This document shows positions 25,439 to 35,427 of a stretch of DNA of 64,000 nt, one piece after another. The position numbers were made by a program, and so were the translations under genes. Each line of letters opens with the position of its first letter. Positions within the stretch are counted from its first letter, which is position 1. This stretch comes from Nocardiopsis alba DSM 43377 (GTDB lineage Bacteria > Actinomycetota > Actinomycetes > Streptosporangiales > Streptosporangiaceae): the NCBI RefSeq assembly GCF_000341225.1, contig NZ_ANAC01000007.1, positions 1-64,000 of the forward strand, given 5' to 3'. The notes under the pieces were generated by a model that saw only the letters and a list, made by a program, of their open reading frames with translations, was not told the DNA's origin and ran no database searches.

Positions 25439-26425
25439 TCAGAGCGCTTCGGCGATCCGCGGCACGAGGGAATCCACCGCGAAGGGGACCGAGAGCACGG
25501 AGTTGTAGGTGACGGCGCCCCGCTCGTCCAGGCTCGTCGTGACGACGGCGTCGTCGCGCACCACGTCGAGGTCGTCGAACACGGCGACCCCCTCGGTGAT
25601 GTCGAAGTCCTCGTCGTCGCTCATGACCAGGAGGAGGTCGCCGTCCATCATGTCCACGCGCTCGGTCGACAGCTCGACGAAGAAGCTCTCCCCGGTGTCC
25701 TGTTCGGTGATCGCCTCGGGGACCTCGAAGCCGAGCGAGACCAGGAAGCGTCCGCGCGCGTCTCCGGGCAGGTAGGCGCCGTACTTGCCCTCGTAGGGCA
25801 GTACCGCCGTACCCTCGAGGCCCTCGAACTCCGGGTGGTCCTCGCGGGTCTGGGACAAGAGCGTGTCGGTGGCCTCGTTGAGGGCGGCGCCCTCCTCGGG
25901 TCTGCCGAGCGCGGTCGCGACGATCTCGGTGGCCTCGTCGCGGGGCACGGTGTAGGCGGTCGATCCGGCCGGACGCGCCACCACGGGGGCGATCTGGGAG
26001 AGCGTCTCGTAGACGCCCTCGTCGAACCCGGCGGAGACCCCGATGATCAGGTCGGGGGCCAGGTTCGCGATCTGTTCGACGTTGGGCTCGGAGTCGGAGT
26101 CGATGCGGGTCAACTCGGCGTCGCCGACCAGGTCGTCGGTCCACGGGCCCAGACCGGACTCGTAGAACGTGTATCCGGTATTGCCCACCGGGACGAGGCC
26201 CAGGGCGAGCACCGGGTCGGCGTCGGTCACCCCGAGGGTGACGATCCGCGTGGGCTCCTCCTCGATGACGGTGCTGCCGAACTCGTGCTCGATGGTCACG
26301 GGGAAGGTCCCCTCCGACGCGGTACCCGGTGCGTCGGTCTCCTCGGTCCCGCCTCCGTTACCGCAGGCCGTGAGGGTGAGGAGGAGGGCCAGGGCGCCCG
26401 CGAGCGCGCGTGGTGAGGAGGACAT
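25439..26425 (-). CDS. Iron-siderophore ABC transporter substrate-binding lipoprotein
   Basis: A 328-aa lipoprotein with lipobox LTLTAC (Cys21). The mature protein has the FecB/FhuD-like helical-backbone fold. Family landmarks are EHEFGSTVIEEEPTRIVTLG around residue 46-65, PNVEQIANLAPDLIIG near 113-128 and a C-terminal Asp-rich lobe. It captures ferric siderophore at the membrane for an ABC permease encoded elsewhere. An iron-box overlaps its promoter region 16 nt upstream of the start, so it should be repressed by iron-loaded IdeR/DmdR. Confidence 0.88.
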   Translation of the reverse strand: MSSSPRALAGALALLLTLTACGNGGGTEETDAPGTASEGTFPVTIEHEFGSTVIEEEPTRIVTLGVTDADPVLALGLVPVGNTGYTFYESGLGPWTDDLVGDAELTRIDSDSEPNVEQIANLAPDLIIGVSAGFDEGVYETLSQIAPVVARPAGSTAYTVPRDEATEIVATALGRPEEGAALNEATDTLLSQTREDHPEFEGLEGTAVLPYEGKYGAYLPGDARGRFLVSLGFEVPEAITEQDTGESFFVELSTERVDMMDGDLLLVMSDDEDFDITEGVAVFDDLDVVRDDAVVTTSLDERGAVTYNSVLSVPFAVDSLVPRIAEAL

Positions 26426-26728
26426 CGGACTCCGATCATCTGAGGTTAGGCTTGCCTACTCTAGTCATCGGTGTCCGGGCGCCGACGCCCGGATCCCCCT
26501 TTCGAACTGCGACGACGTCCCGGGACTCATCCGCCGTCCGGATCGCCGTCGCGTAGAGTCCCCTACCGCGAGTGGGTTCGAGGGCGAGCGTGGCCGGGCG
26601 CCGGTCCCACCGGGAGACACCGCGGGTCATCGGGTCCGGGATGGAAAAGACGTTGTGATCCCGGCACGTCCTCCGTGATAGTGGCCGGGACGCCATCCGC
26701 ATCGACACCTCCCCCCAGGAGCCCCCTC
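26426..26728. other. Divergent intergenic region, siderophore-binding gene / RNA ligase
   Basis: Apart from the iron box at its left end I see no gene or clear second operator. The promoter of the RNA ligase should be here, but its -10 and -35 are not obvious. Confidence 0.4.
26441..26459. promoter_or_regulatory. Iron box (IdeR/DmdR operator)
   Basis: TGAGGTTAGGCTTGCCTAC closely matches the actinobacterial iron-box consensus TTAGGTTAGGCTNNCCTAA. It lies just upstream of the siderophore-binding lipoprotein gene, so iron-dependent repression is expected. Confidence 0.82.
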
Positions 26729-27811
26729 ATGTCCACTCTCCGGGTCACCGCCGAGCGACTCACGATCCTGCCGCACCCCGACGCCGACGCCCTGGAACTG
26801 GCGAAGGTCGGGCTCTTCCACGCGGTCGTGGCCAAGGGCGCCTACCGGACGGGCGACCGGGCCGTCTACATCCCCGAGGGGGCCCTCCTGCCCGAGGACC
26901 TCATCGAGGAGATCGGTCTGACCGGACGGCTCGCGGGGTCGAAACGGAACCGGGTCAAGGCCATCCGGCTCCGAGGCGAGCTCTCCCAGGGCATCGTCTG
27001 CCGTCCCGCCGCGCTCGCCGACCGCGACCTGGCGGCCGAGCACGAGGCCGGCACCGACCTCTCCGCCGAACTCGGGATCACCAAGTGGGTCCCGGAGGTG
27101 CCCGTGCACCTGAGCGGCGACGTCGTGGCCGCCCCGGATCTCCTCAGGTGGATCGAGATCGAGAACGTCAAGCGCTACCCGGGCGTCTTCGAGCCGGGCG
27201 AGCCGGTCGTCGCCACCGAGAAGATCCACGGCACCGCCTGCCTCTACACGCTGCTGGCCGAGAGCGGCGAGGAGTTCGTCTCCTCGAAGGGACACGGTGG
27301 CAAGAACCTCGCCCTGGCCCCCGACGACGGGAACCTGTACTGGAGGGCGGTCCGCGCCGCCGAGGTCGGCAAGGCCGCCCGCGCGCTGGCCGAGCGCTTC
27401 GGAGCCCGCAGGGTAGGCGTGTTCGGTGAGGTCTTCGGCTCAGGTGTCCAGGACCTGGGCTACGGAGAGACCGGCCGGACCGAGGAGGCGCCGGGGTACG
27501 CCGTGTTCGACGTCGCTCTGGACGTGGACGGTCGACGTGTCTGGGTCGACTCCGCCGACCTGGGCGGTCTCCTCGCCGAGGTGGGGCTGCCCGCGGTCCC
27601 CGTGCTCCACGAGGGCCCCTACGACGAGGCTCTGCTGATCGCGGCGGCCTCGGGCGCCGAGACCTGGAGCGGGCGCGCCCTGAACATCCGTGAGGGCCTC
27701 GTGGTCCGACCGGCCAGGGAACGGTTCTCGAAGGAGCTGGGCGGTCGCGCGATCGCCAAGTTCGTCTCCGACGCCTACCTCACCCGCAAGGGCGGCACCG
27801 AGTACGAATGA
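26729..27811 (+). CDS. ATP-dependent RNA ligase, DRB0094/DraRnl family (Rnl5-like)
   Basis: A 360-aa RNA ligase of the Deinococcus DraRnl type. An N-terminal OB-like module (about residues 1-150) is followed by the nucleotidyltransferase core. Motif I is EKIHGT with nucleophile Lys165; KGHGGKNLAL follows, then FGEVFGSGVQDLGYG (motif III/IIIa), REGLVVRP (motif IV) and AIAKFVSDAYL (motif V). DraRnl seals 3'-OH/5'-phosphate RNA nicks, especially when the 3'-OH strand is RNA, so a role in RNA repair is likely. AGGAG lies 7 nt before the ATG. No repair partner is adjacent; a terminator follows. Confidence 0.87.
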   Translation: MSTLRVTAERLTILPHPDADALELAKVGLFHAVVAKGAYRTGDRAVYIPEGALLPEDLIEEIGLTGRLAGSKRNRVKAIRLRGELSQGIVCRPAALADRDLAAEHEAGTDLSAELGITKWVPEVPVHLSGDVVAAPDLLRWIEIENVKRYPGVFEPGEPVVATEKIHGTACLYTLLAESGEEFVSSKGHGGKNLALAPDDGNLYWRAVRAAEVGKAARALAERFGARRVGVFGEVFGSGVQDLGYGETGRTEEAPGYAVFDVALDVDGRRVWVDSADLGGLLAEVGLPAVPVLHEGPYDEALLIAAASGAETWSGRALNIREGLVVRPARERFSKELGGRAIAKFVSDAYLTRKGGTEYE

Positions 27812-27823
27812 TCCGCGCCGTCT

Positions 27824-27850
27824 GGGACGGGACCGTCGTGGCCCCGTCCC
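27824..27850. terminator. Bidirectional terminator, RNA ligase / symporter
   Basis: 8-bp stem GGGACGGG (27824-27831) with CCCGTCCC (27843-27850), 11-nt loop, in the 49-nt gap between convergent stops. Confidence 0.6.
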
Positions 27851-27860
27851 GGACCGCGGC

Positions 27861-29363
27861 TCAGGGGCGCTCCTCCTCCAGCGGGGAGGGGCGTTCCGCC
27901 GTCTCGATCTCCGGGGCCTCGTCCCGATGGCGCAGGGACAGCAGGGCGCCCAGACCCACGGTGATGGCGCTGCCGATCGCCGTGTACCAGGTGAAACCGA
28001 CCAATCCCGGGGCGAACAGGAACAGCCAGGCCATGGTCGCCACGGCCACCGTGAAGGCGACGGCGGCGTCGGCCTGGCGGGCCCGGCGCACCCACAGGCC
28101 CAGGAAGAACGCCCCCAGCAACCCTCCGTAGGTGATGCTGGCGACCGACAGCCCCAGTTCGACCACCGGGTTGTCGGTGCCGGTGAACATCGCGGCGGCT
28201 GCGATGAACACCAGACCCCAGCCCAGGGTGAACAGTCGGCTCAGGCGCAGGGCCTCGCCGTCCGAGAGCGTCCGGCGGGAGAACCGCTGGTACAGGTCGG
28301 ACATGGAGGAGGACGACAGGGCCGACAGGGACGACGACAGGGTGCTCATCGCGGCGGCGATGATCCCGGCCAACAACAGCCCGGACAGGCCGGGGGGAAG
28401 CCCTTCGGCGATGAACACCGGGAAGAGCTCGTCGGAGGTGCTCATCCCGAGCCGTTCGATCGTGGCCCGTTCGAAGTAGGAGTAGAGGGCCAGCCCCACG
28501 GTCAGGAACAGCGCGAACTGGGCGAACACCACGACTCCGCTGACGATCACGGCCTTCTGCGCGTCGCGCAGGCTGCGACATCCCAGGAGCCGCTGCACGA
28601 TGATCTGGTCGGCCCCGTGCGACGCGGTCGATAGCAGGGCCCCGCCCAGGACGGCGGTGACCGTCGCGTAGGGGGAGGAGACGGGGTCGGAGGTGAGGTC
28701 GAGGAACCGGGTCTTGCCCTCCTCCGCCGCGACCGACAGGAAGTTCACGTCCAGGTTCACGGTGATGACCACCAGGGCCACGATCCCGCCGAGGACGTAG
28801 AGGCCCATCTGGAGCACGTCCACCCACACCACCGCGCGGATCCCGCCGACCAGTGTGTACAGGATGGTCACGGCGCCCATCACCGCGATGATCGCGAAGT
28901 AGGAGACGCCGAGACCGAACGAGTCCAGGACGATCTTCATCGGGATGGCGGCGGCGAACAGGCGCACCCCGTCGGCGAGCAGCCGGGTGAACAGGAAGGT
29001 GACCGAGGCGGTGGCCTGCATGCCTCGACCGAACCGCAGCCCCAGGTAGGCGTAGGCGGTGGTCATCTCGCCCCGGTAGTAGCGGGGCAGCAGCAGGAAG
29101 GCGACCACGATCCGGCCGATCAGGTAGCCCACGGCGACCTGGAGGAAGGTGACGTCGCCCAGGTAGGCGATCCCGGGAACGCTGATCACGGTGAGCGCGC
29201 TGGTCTCGGTGGCCACCACGGAGAGGCACACCGCCCACCAGGGCAGTCGCCGATCTCCGATGAAGTAGTCCTTGATGTCGCGTTGGCGACCGGACAGCCT
29301 CAGCCCCAACCAGGCCGAGCACAGCAGATAGAGGACGATGACGACGATGTCGATGGTCTGCAC
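27861..29363 (-). CDS. Sodium:solute symporter (SSS family)
   Basis: A 500-aa membrane transporter with about 13 hydrophobic helices and the SSS (SLC5) fold. Helix 1 is IDIVVIVLYLLCSAWLGL. The sodium-site region SVVATETSALTVISVPGIAYLGD is near residues 48-70, and AAAMSTLSSSLSALSSSSMSDLY near 335-357 is the conserved TM8 segment. It should import a sugar, sialic acid or similar solute with sodium. Its gene lies 91 nt downstream of anmK on the same strand. That suggests a cell-wall amino sugar as substrate, which is inference only. GGAGGAACC precedes the ATG. Confidence 0.87.
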   Translation of the reverse strand: MQTIDIVVIVLYLLCSAWLGLRLSGRQRDIKDYFIGDRRLPWWAVCLSVVATETSALTVISVPGIAYLGDVTFLQVAVGYLIGRIVVAFLLLPRYYRGEMTTAYAYLGLRFGRGMQATASVTFLFTRLLADGVRLFAAAIPMKIVLDSFGLGVSYFAIIAVMGAVTILYTLVGGIRAVVWVDVLQMGLYVLGGIVALVVITVNLDVNFLSVAAEEGKTRFLDLTSDPVSSPYATVTAVLGGALLSTASHGADQIIVQRLLGCRSLRDAQKAVIVSGVVVFAQFALFLTVGLALYSYFERATIERLGMSTSDELFPVFIAEGLPPGLSGLLLAGIIAAAMSTLSSSLSALSSSSMSDLYQRFSRRTLSDGEALRLSRLFTLGWGLVFIAAAAMFTGTDNPVVELGLSVASITYGGLLGAFFLGLWVRRARQADAAVAFTVAVATMAWLFLFAPGLVGFTWYTAIGSAITVGLGALLSLRHRDEAPEIETAERPSPLEEERP

Positions 29364-29454
29364 CGGGTGGTTCCTCCGGAGGGTCGATGGGGCGGGCTGT
29401 GGGCTCCGGGGACGGGGGCCGGGTCCGAGGTCACGTGGAGGTGGGCGACCCGGA

Positions 29455-30630
29455 TCAGGGGGCCGGTTCGACGCGTAGGAGTCGTGGGGGTCGATCGGCC
29501 GGTTCGGGGAGCCGGAGCGGCCCGGACCCCGGGGTGAAGGAGCCCGCGATGGCGGAATGGCGGGCCCCGGTGCACGCGGGGAGGGCGGCGGGGAGCCCGT
29601 GCGCGCTCAGGAAGCCGATCAGGGCGAACAGGTAGGCCTCCTTGGCGTCGCCGTCCAACCCCAGGGCGTCGATGGTGTCCAGCCGCGCGGGCCCGAGTCG
29701 GGCGGCGAGCCGCTCCATCAGGACCGGGTTGCGGGTACCGCCTCCGGAGGCCAGCACCTCGACGACCCCGTGGGGGCGCAGGGCGTCGGCGACGGTGACG
29801 GCGGTGAGCTCGACCAGGGTGGCGAGCAGGTCGCCGTCGTCGGGGCGGCCCGTCGCGCGCAGGGCCGCCTCCAGGTGGTCGGGCCCGAACAGCTCCGGAC
29901 CGGTCGACTTGGGCGGGGCCTGCCGGTAGTAGGGCTCGGCCAGCAGGTGGTCCAGGAGCTCGGGGACGGGGGTGCCGGAGCGGGCGAGCCGCCCATCGAC
30001 GTCGAGGTCGGCGGCCCCGTCGGTGATCAGCCGCATGGCGGAGTCGAGCAGGGTGTTGGCCGGGCCGGTGTCGAAGGCCAGGGGAACTCGCCCCGGGCGT
30101 ACGACGGTCACGTTGGCGATCCCGCCGAGGTTGAGCGCGGCGGTGGCCTCGTTCCGATCGCCCAACAGCAGGGTGTCCAGGACGGCGGCCAGCGGGGCGC
30201 CCTGGCCGCCCGCGGCGACGTCGGCGGTGCGCGGGTCCGAGAGCACGGGGACCCCGGTGGCCTCGGCGATCCAGGCGGGTCCGCCCATCTGGAGGGTGCC
30301 GTGCACGGTGGGCCCCTCGGCCCAGTGGAAGAGCGTCTGCCCGTGCGAGGAGATCAGGTCGGCCCGGCCCTCGGTGAAGGCCTCCATTCCGGCCAGCGCG
30401 GCCCTGCCGAACTCGCGCCCGATCAGGGTGTCGAGCCGGCAGACCGTCTCCAGGGTGGTCGACGCCGGAGGCAGGGCCGAACGGAGCTCCCGCCGCAGAC
30501 CGTCGGGGTAGGGGTGGTCGAGGTGGCCCAGCGGGGTCAACCGGATCAGGTCGCCGTCCAGGGCGAGCCGGGCGGCGGCGACGTCGATCCCGTCCGCCGA
30601 GGTGCCGGAGGACACACCGATGACGATCAT
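29455..30630 (-). CDS. anmK: Anhydro-N-acetylmuramic acid kinase
   Basis: AnmK, 391 aa, converts 1,6-anhydro-MurNAc plus ATP to MurNAc-6-phosphate in peptidoglycan recycling. The ASKHA ATP-binding signature VSSGTSADGIDVA is at residues 6-18 and SSHGQTLFH near 93-101. DPRTADVAAGGQGAPL and LNLGGIANVT follow, then AFDTGPANTLLD with the catalytic Asp region, and a late LASGGGTRNPVLM ATP-binding loop. Length matches the family. It is transcribed before the SSS symporter gene. No etherase murQ is in the window. The ATG start encodes MIVIGVSSG. Confidence 0.93.
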   Translation of the reverse strand: MIVIGVSSGTSADGIDVAAARLALDGDLIRLTPLGHLDHPYPDGLRRELRSALPPASTTLETVCRLDTLIGREFGRAALAGMEAFTEGRADLISSHGQTLFHWAEGPTVHGTLQMGGPAWIAEATGVPVLSDPRTADVAAGGQGAPLAAVLDTLLLGDRNEATAALNLGGIANVTVVRPGRVPLAFDTGPANTLLDSAMRLITDGAADLDVDGRLARSGTPVPELLDHLLAEPYYRQAPPKSTGPELFGPDHLEAALRATGRPDDGDLLATLVELTAVTVADALRPHGVVEVLASGGGTRNPVLMERLAARLGPARLDTIDALGLDGDAKEAYLFALIGFLSAHGLPAALPACTGARHSAIAGSFTPGSGPLRLPEPADRPPRLLRVEPAP

Positions 30631-32397
<1,767 letters not shown>

Positions 32398-32414
32398 CCC
32401 TCGCGACCACCGCG

Positions 32415-32451
32415 CCGCCACCGTCCCCGAGGCTTCCGGGGCCGGTGGCGG
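32415..32451 (+). terminator. Terminator after argG
   Basis: Stem CCGCCACCG (32415-32423) with 32443-32451, continued inward past one mismatch by CCCCG/CGGGG (32425-32429 with 32437-32441). It starts 18 nt after the argG stop. Confidence 0.7.
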
Positions 32452-32764
32452 TCGCATGTCCGGGGTCGGTGAATGTGAGATCCGCCCCCGGGCGCGGCCC
32501 TCTCCGCCGGTGGGTTCGAGGGCCCCGAGGGAATGGCGTGCGGGGCCCGGATGTTCGGAAAGCCGGGCCACACGCATGATCCGGGCCGGATCGGGAGAAC
32601 GATCGGGCATAGGGTGCGCTCGAGGGTCGGGTGATCCGCGCGCCGCCGCCGACGTCGATCACGGTGACAGGGGTGTGGGCAGGCCCGGCGGAACTCTCGC
32701 CCCATTAGAATGGAACGATCACATTATTTGAGTTGATCCAGAAAAGACGGAAGGTCCAACGAGT
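32452..32764. promoter_or_regulatory. Intergenic region upstream of fur-family gene
   Basis: No gene is seen. A short AT-rich patch at 32704-32740 contains TAGAAT (32706-32711) and ATTATTTGAG, a plausible promoter and Fur-autoregulation site. The exact box is not clear. Confidence 0.4.
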
Positions 32765-33196
32765 ATGCCGACCCCCTCGGACTTCGAGCGGATGTTGCGC
32801 GAGTCCGCGCTCCGGGTGACCGGTCCCAGACTGGCCGTCCTCTCCGCCGTGCACGCCCACCCGCACGCGGACACCGATTCGATCATCCGCGTCGTGCGCG
32901 AAGAGATCGGCGCCGTGTCCAGCCAGGCCGTCTACGACGTCCTCAAGGCCCTGACAGGCGTGGGTCTGCTGCGCCGCATCCAACCGCAGGGCACGGTGTC
33001 CCGCTACGAGACGCGGGTGGGGGACAACCACCACCACGTCGTCTGCCGTTCCTGCGGCGCCATCGCCGACGTCGACTGTAGCGTCGGCCACGCTCCCTGC
33101 CTCACCGCCTCCGACGACCACGGGTTCGAGATCGACGAGGCCGAGGTCGTCTACTGGGGCCTGTGCGGCTCCTGCTCCGAGGCGCGCGTCTCCTGA
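32765..33196 (+). CDS. Fur family transcriptional regulator (FurA-like)
   Basis: A 143-aa metal-dependent repressor. The winged helix is in the N-terminal half (RVTGPRLAVLSAVHAHPHAD, then SSQAVYDVLKALTGVGLLRRI). Regulatory metal ligands follow in NHHHVVCRSCG. Structural zinc cysteines are the CRSC pair near residue 95 and LCGSC near the C terminus. It most resembles actinobacterial FurA/CatR, which represses katG under iron. No katG follows; instead comes a terminator and a cobalamin riboswitch. GGAAGG lies upstream of the ATG. Confidence 0.87.
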   Translation: MPTPSDFERMLRESALRVTGPRLAVLSAVHAHPHADTDSIIRVVREEIGAVSSQAVYDVLKALTGVGLLRRIQPQGTVSRYETRVGDNHHHVVCRSCGAIADVDCSVGHAPCLTASDDHGFEIDEAEVVYWGLCGSCSEARVS

Positions 33197-33203
33197 GAGC
33201 CCC

Positions 33204-33230
33204 CTCCCTCGATCCCCAGGGAGTGTTTTT
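33204..33230 (+). terminator. Intrinsic terminator after fur-family gene
   Basis: Stem CTCCCT (33204-33209) with AGGGAG (33218-33223), 8-nt loop, then TGTTTTT. A true U-tract is uncommon in this window. 33231-33636 beyond it has open frames but no convincing gene. Confidence 0.75.
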
Positions 33231-33636
33231 GTGGATGCTTTCGTTGGGCATCGGCGGAGCCGATCCGTGGCGAGCGGCCGCCAGGTGATCTCTCGCCAGA
33301 CGACGAGCGAAGCTGCCCCTACTGTGCCCCGCTACGCGAGCTCCGCAGGATCGCACAGCGGGGGCCCGCCCGGGTTCGGCTGTCCGAGTGATGTCGGCGC
33401 CGCGAGAGGAAGCCTGGCCCCGTGTGAAACACCGCGCGCGTCAGCGCGACCGTTGAGGGTGGTGGCGGGTGACGGCGTGGGAGGAATGATCCAAAAAACA
33501 GGACCTAGGGCGCCCTCCATGGGCGTGCCGGCCCTGTGGGGTCCCCTTCGCCGTGCCCACCGCTCTCCTGATCACGTCTCCCGGCCCTCGAGGCAGGGTC
33601 CCCGCGGCCCCGGGACGATCCGCTCGAACCGGACAC

Positions 33637-33892
33637 GGTAATCTCGTCTGGCCAGTCGAACTCCACCTCATGGAGCAGGGAACCCGGTGCGAATCCGGGA
33701 CTGACGCGCAGCGGTGAGGGTGACGGGCGGACGTGTTCCGGGACCGAGGTCCCGGGACGGCCACTGGGCGGGGAGCCCGGGAAGGCGTTCCGCACCGGTC
33801 GACCCCGAGTCCGAAGACCTGCTGGCGCTGGCGGTGACGGTCCGCCAGGTTCCCGCGGGCCTCGCGAACGGGCCCCTGATCGAAGGACCCGC
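33637..33892 (+). ncRNA. Cobalamin riboswitch 1, before cobG operon
   Basis: The conserved cobalamin aptamer core is GGGAACCCGGTGCGAATCC at 33678-33696, followed by a GACTGACGCGCAGCGGTGA arm (33700-33717). The B12 box AGTCCGAAGACCTGCT is at 33808-33823. Downstream a CTGGCG/CGCCAG hairpin and a GGGCC/GGCCC hairpin lie before the GAAGGA ribosome site of cobG. Bound B12 probably blocks translation, or terminates transcription, of the whole cobG-H-IJ-M unit. The aptamer start is approximate. Confidence 0.88.
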
Positions 33893-34765
33893 ATGTCCCC
33901 GACCGCCGTGCCCCGAACCCGGCACGACCGCTGCCCCGGAGCCCTGCGCCCCTGGCCCGCCGACGACGGCCTCCTGGTCAGACTCCGCCTCATCGGAGGC
34001 CGCGTACCCGCTCCGGCGCTCACCGCCCTGTCCTCGGTGGCCGAGGAGTACGGCGACGGGCGGGTCCACGTCACCGGTCGGGCCAACCTCCAACTGCGCG
34101 CCCTGCCCGGACGGGAGGGGAGGCTGGACCCCGAGGCGCTCCGTTCCCTGGAGGCGACCGGACTCCTGCCCTCGCGCACCCACGAACTGGTCCGCAACGT
34201 GATGGTCTCCCCGTGCACGGGCACGTCGGGAGGGCGGACCGACCTGCGGCCGGTCGCGGCCGAACTGGACCGGCTGCTGTGCGCGAACCCTCGTCTGGCC
34301 TCCCTCCCGGGCCGTTTCCTCTTCGTCCTGGACGACGGCCGCGGCGACCTGCTCGACCGCACCTGTGACCTGGGCCTGACCGCCCTCGACGACCGGTCGG
34401 CCCAGCTCCGGGTCGGCGAACACCCGGGCGCGACGGTCCCCCTCGACGAGGCCGCCGGGACGCTGATCCGACTCGCCGAGACCTTCCTCGAACGGCGCGG
34501 CTCCGGTCCCACGGCGCCCTGGCACGTCACCGAGCTCTCCTCCCCCCTGGCCGAACCGGCCCCGCCGGATCCCCGGCTGCCGGACCCGGCGCCACCCCTG
34601 CCGCACGGCCCGCTCCCGGACGGCGGCCGCCACGTGGCCGTGCCAGAGGAGGGGCTGGACCGTGCCGCGATCACGGAACTCGTGGAGGAGGCCCGCGCGG
34701 CCGGCCACGACGCACTCGTCGTCACGCCCCGGCGTGGCGTCCTCATCCCCGGAGGGACACGGTGA
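33893..34765 (+). CDS. cobG: CobG-like precorrin-3B synthase, half-length
   Basis: A 290-aa protein. CobG normally converts precorrin-3A to precorrin-3B with O2, an Fe4S4 centre and two nitrite/sulfite-reductase-like repeats. Visible here: ferredoxin-like half-domain LLVRLRLIGGRVPAPALTAL, GRVHVTGRANLQLRAL, first SiR repeat THELVRNVMVSPCTG, and a second ferredoxin-like half-domain ending ALVVTPRRGVLIP. The second SiR repeat, which in this family carries the cluster cysteines (CxnC...CxxxC), is absent. Cofactor binding therefore looks impossible in this chain alone. GAAGGA precedes the ATG, and the stop overlaps cobH as GTGA, so the short form is built into the operon. Confidence 0.8.
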   Translation: MSPTAVPRTRHDRCPGALRPWPADDGLLVRLRLIGGRVPAPALTALSSVAEEYGDGRVHVTGRANLQLRALPGREGRLDPEALRSLEATGLLPSRTHELVRNVMVSPCTGTSGGRTDLRPVAAELDRLLCANPRLASLPGRFLFVLDDGRGDLLDRTCDLGLTALDDRSAQLRVGEHPGATVPLDEAAGTLIRLAETFLERRGSGPTAPWHVTELSSPLAEPAPPDPRLPDPAPPLPHGPLPDGGRHVAVPEEGLDRAAITELVEEARAAGHDALVVTPRRGVLIPGGTR

Positions 34766-35427
34766 CCACCCCGAAACGCCCGCCCAGGCGCTACGACTAC
34801 ATCGACGACGGATCCGCGATCTACGTCGACTCGTTCGCGACCATCCGGAGCGAGGCCCGGCTCGACCACCTGCCCGCCGACGCCGAACGGCTCGCGGTGC
34901 GCATGATCCACGGCACCGGTCAGGTCGACCTGGCCGAGGACCTGGTCGTCCATCCCGGTCTGGTGTCCGCCGCGCGTGCGGCGCTGCGGGCCGGCGCGCC
35001 GATCCTGTGCGACGCCACCATGGTCGCGACCGGGGTGACCAGGAGCCGGCTACCGGCCGACAACGAGGTGCTCTGCCTCCTCGGAGACCCCCGCGTGCCG
35101 GCCCTGGCCCGAGAGTGGGGCACCACCCGCAGCGCGGCCGCGGTCTCCCTGTGGGAACCGATGTTGGAGGGCGCGGTCGTCGCCGTCGGCAACGCCCCCA
35201 CGGCCCTGTTCCACCTGATGGAGATGTTGATCGACGGGGCCCCGAGGCCGAGCGCGATCATCGGCTGCCCGGTCGGGTTCATCGGCGCAGCCGAGTCCAA
35301 GCAGGCCCTCACCGAGCTGGCCGAACGGCATGGGATCGACGTCCCCCACGTGGTCGCGCTCGGCCGTCGGGGAGGATCGGCGATGACCGCCTCGGCCCTC
35401 AACGCCCTGGCCAAGGAGGAAGAGTGA
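34762..35427 (+). CDS. cobH: Precorrin-8X methylmutase
   Basis: CobH/CbiC, 221 aa, moves the C-11 methyl group to C-12, turning precorrin-8X into hydrogenobyrinic acid. The family catalytic His is visible in VRMIHGTGQVD near residue 50. ILCDATMVATGVTR, LVGNAP-like VAVGNAPTALF and IIGCPVGFIGAAESK are conserved signatures. The GTG start overlaps the cobG stop (GTGA) and the stop overlaps the cobIJ start in the same way, indicating translational coupling in a single unit. Confidence 0.93.
   Translation: MTTPKRPPRRYDYIDDGSAIYVDSFATIRSEARLDHLPADAERLAVRMIHGTGQVDLAEDLVVHPGLVSAARAALRAGAPILCDATMVATGVTRSRLPADNEVLCLLGDPRVPALAREWGTTRSAAAVSLWEPMLEGAVVAVGNAPTALFHLMEMLIDGAPRPSAIIGCPVGFIGAAESKQALTELAERHGIDVPHVVALGRRGGSAMTASALNALAKEEE

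Noticed and set aside
25291..25512. Small ORF in the AT-rich island
   Set aside because: It runs into the siderophore-binding gene on the other strand, has no ribosome site and a Trp/Cys-rich, atypical product.
33231..33641. Open frames between the fur-family gene and riboswitch 1
   Set aside because: No ribosome site, codon use unlike neighbours, and no recognisable domain; treated as non-coding.
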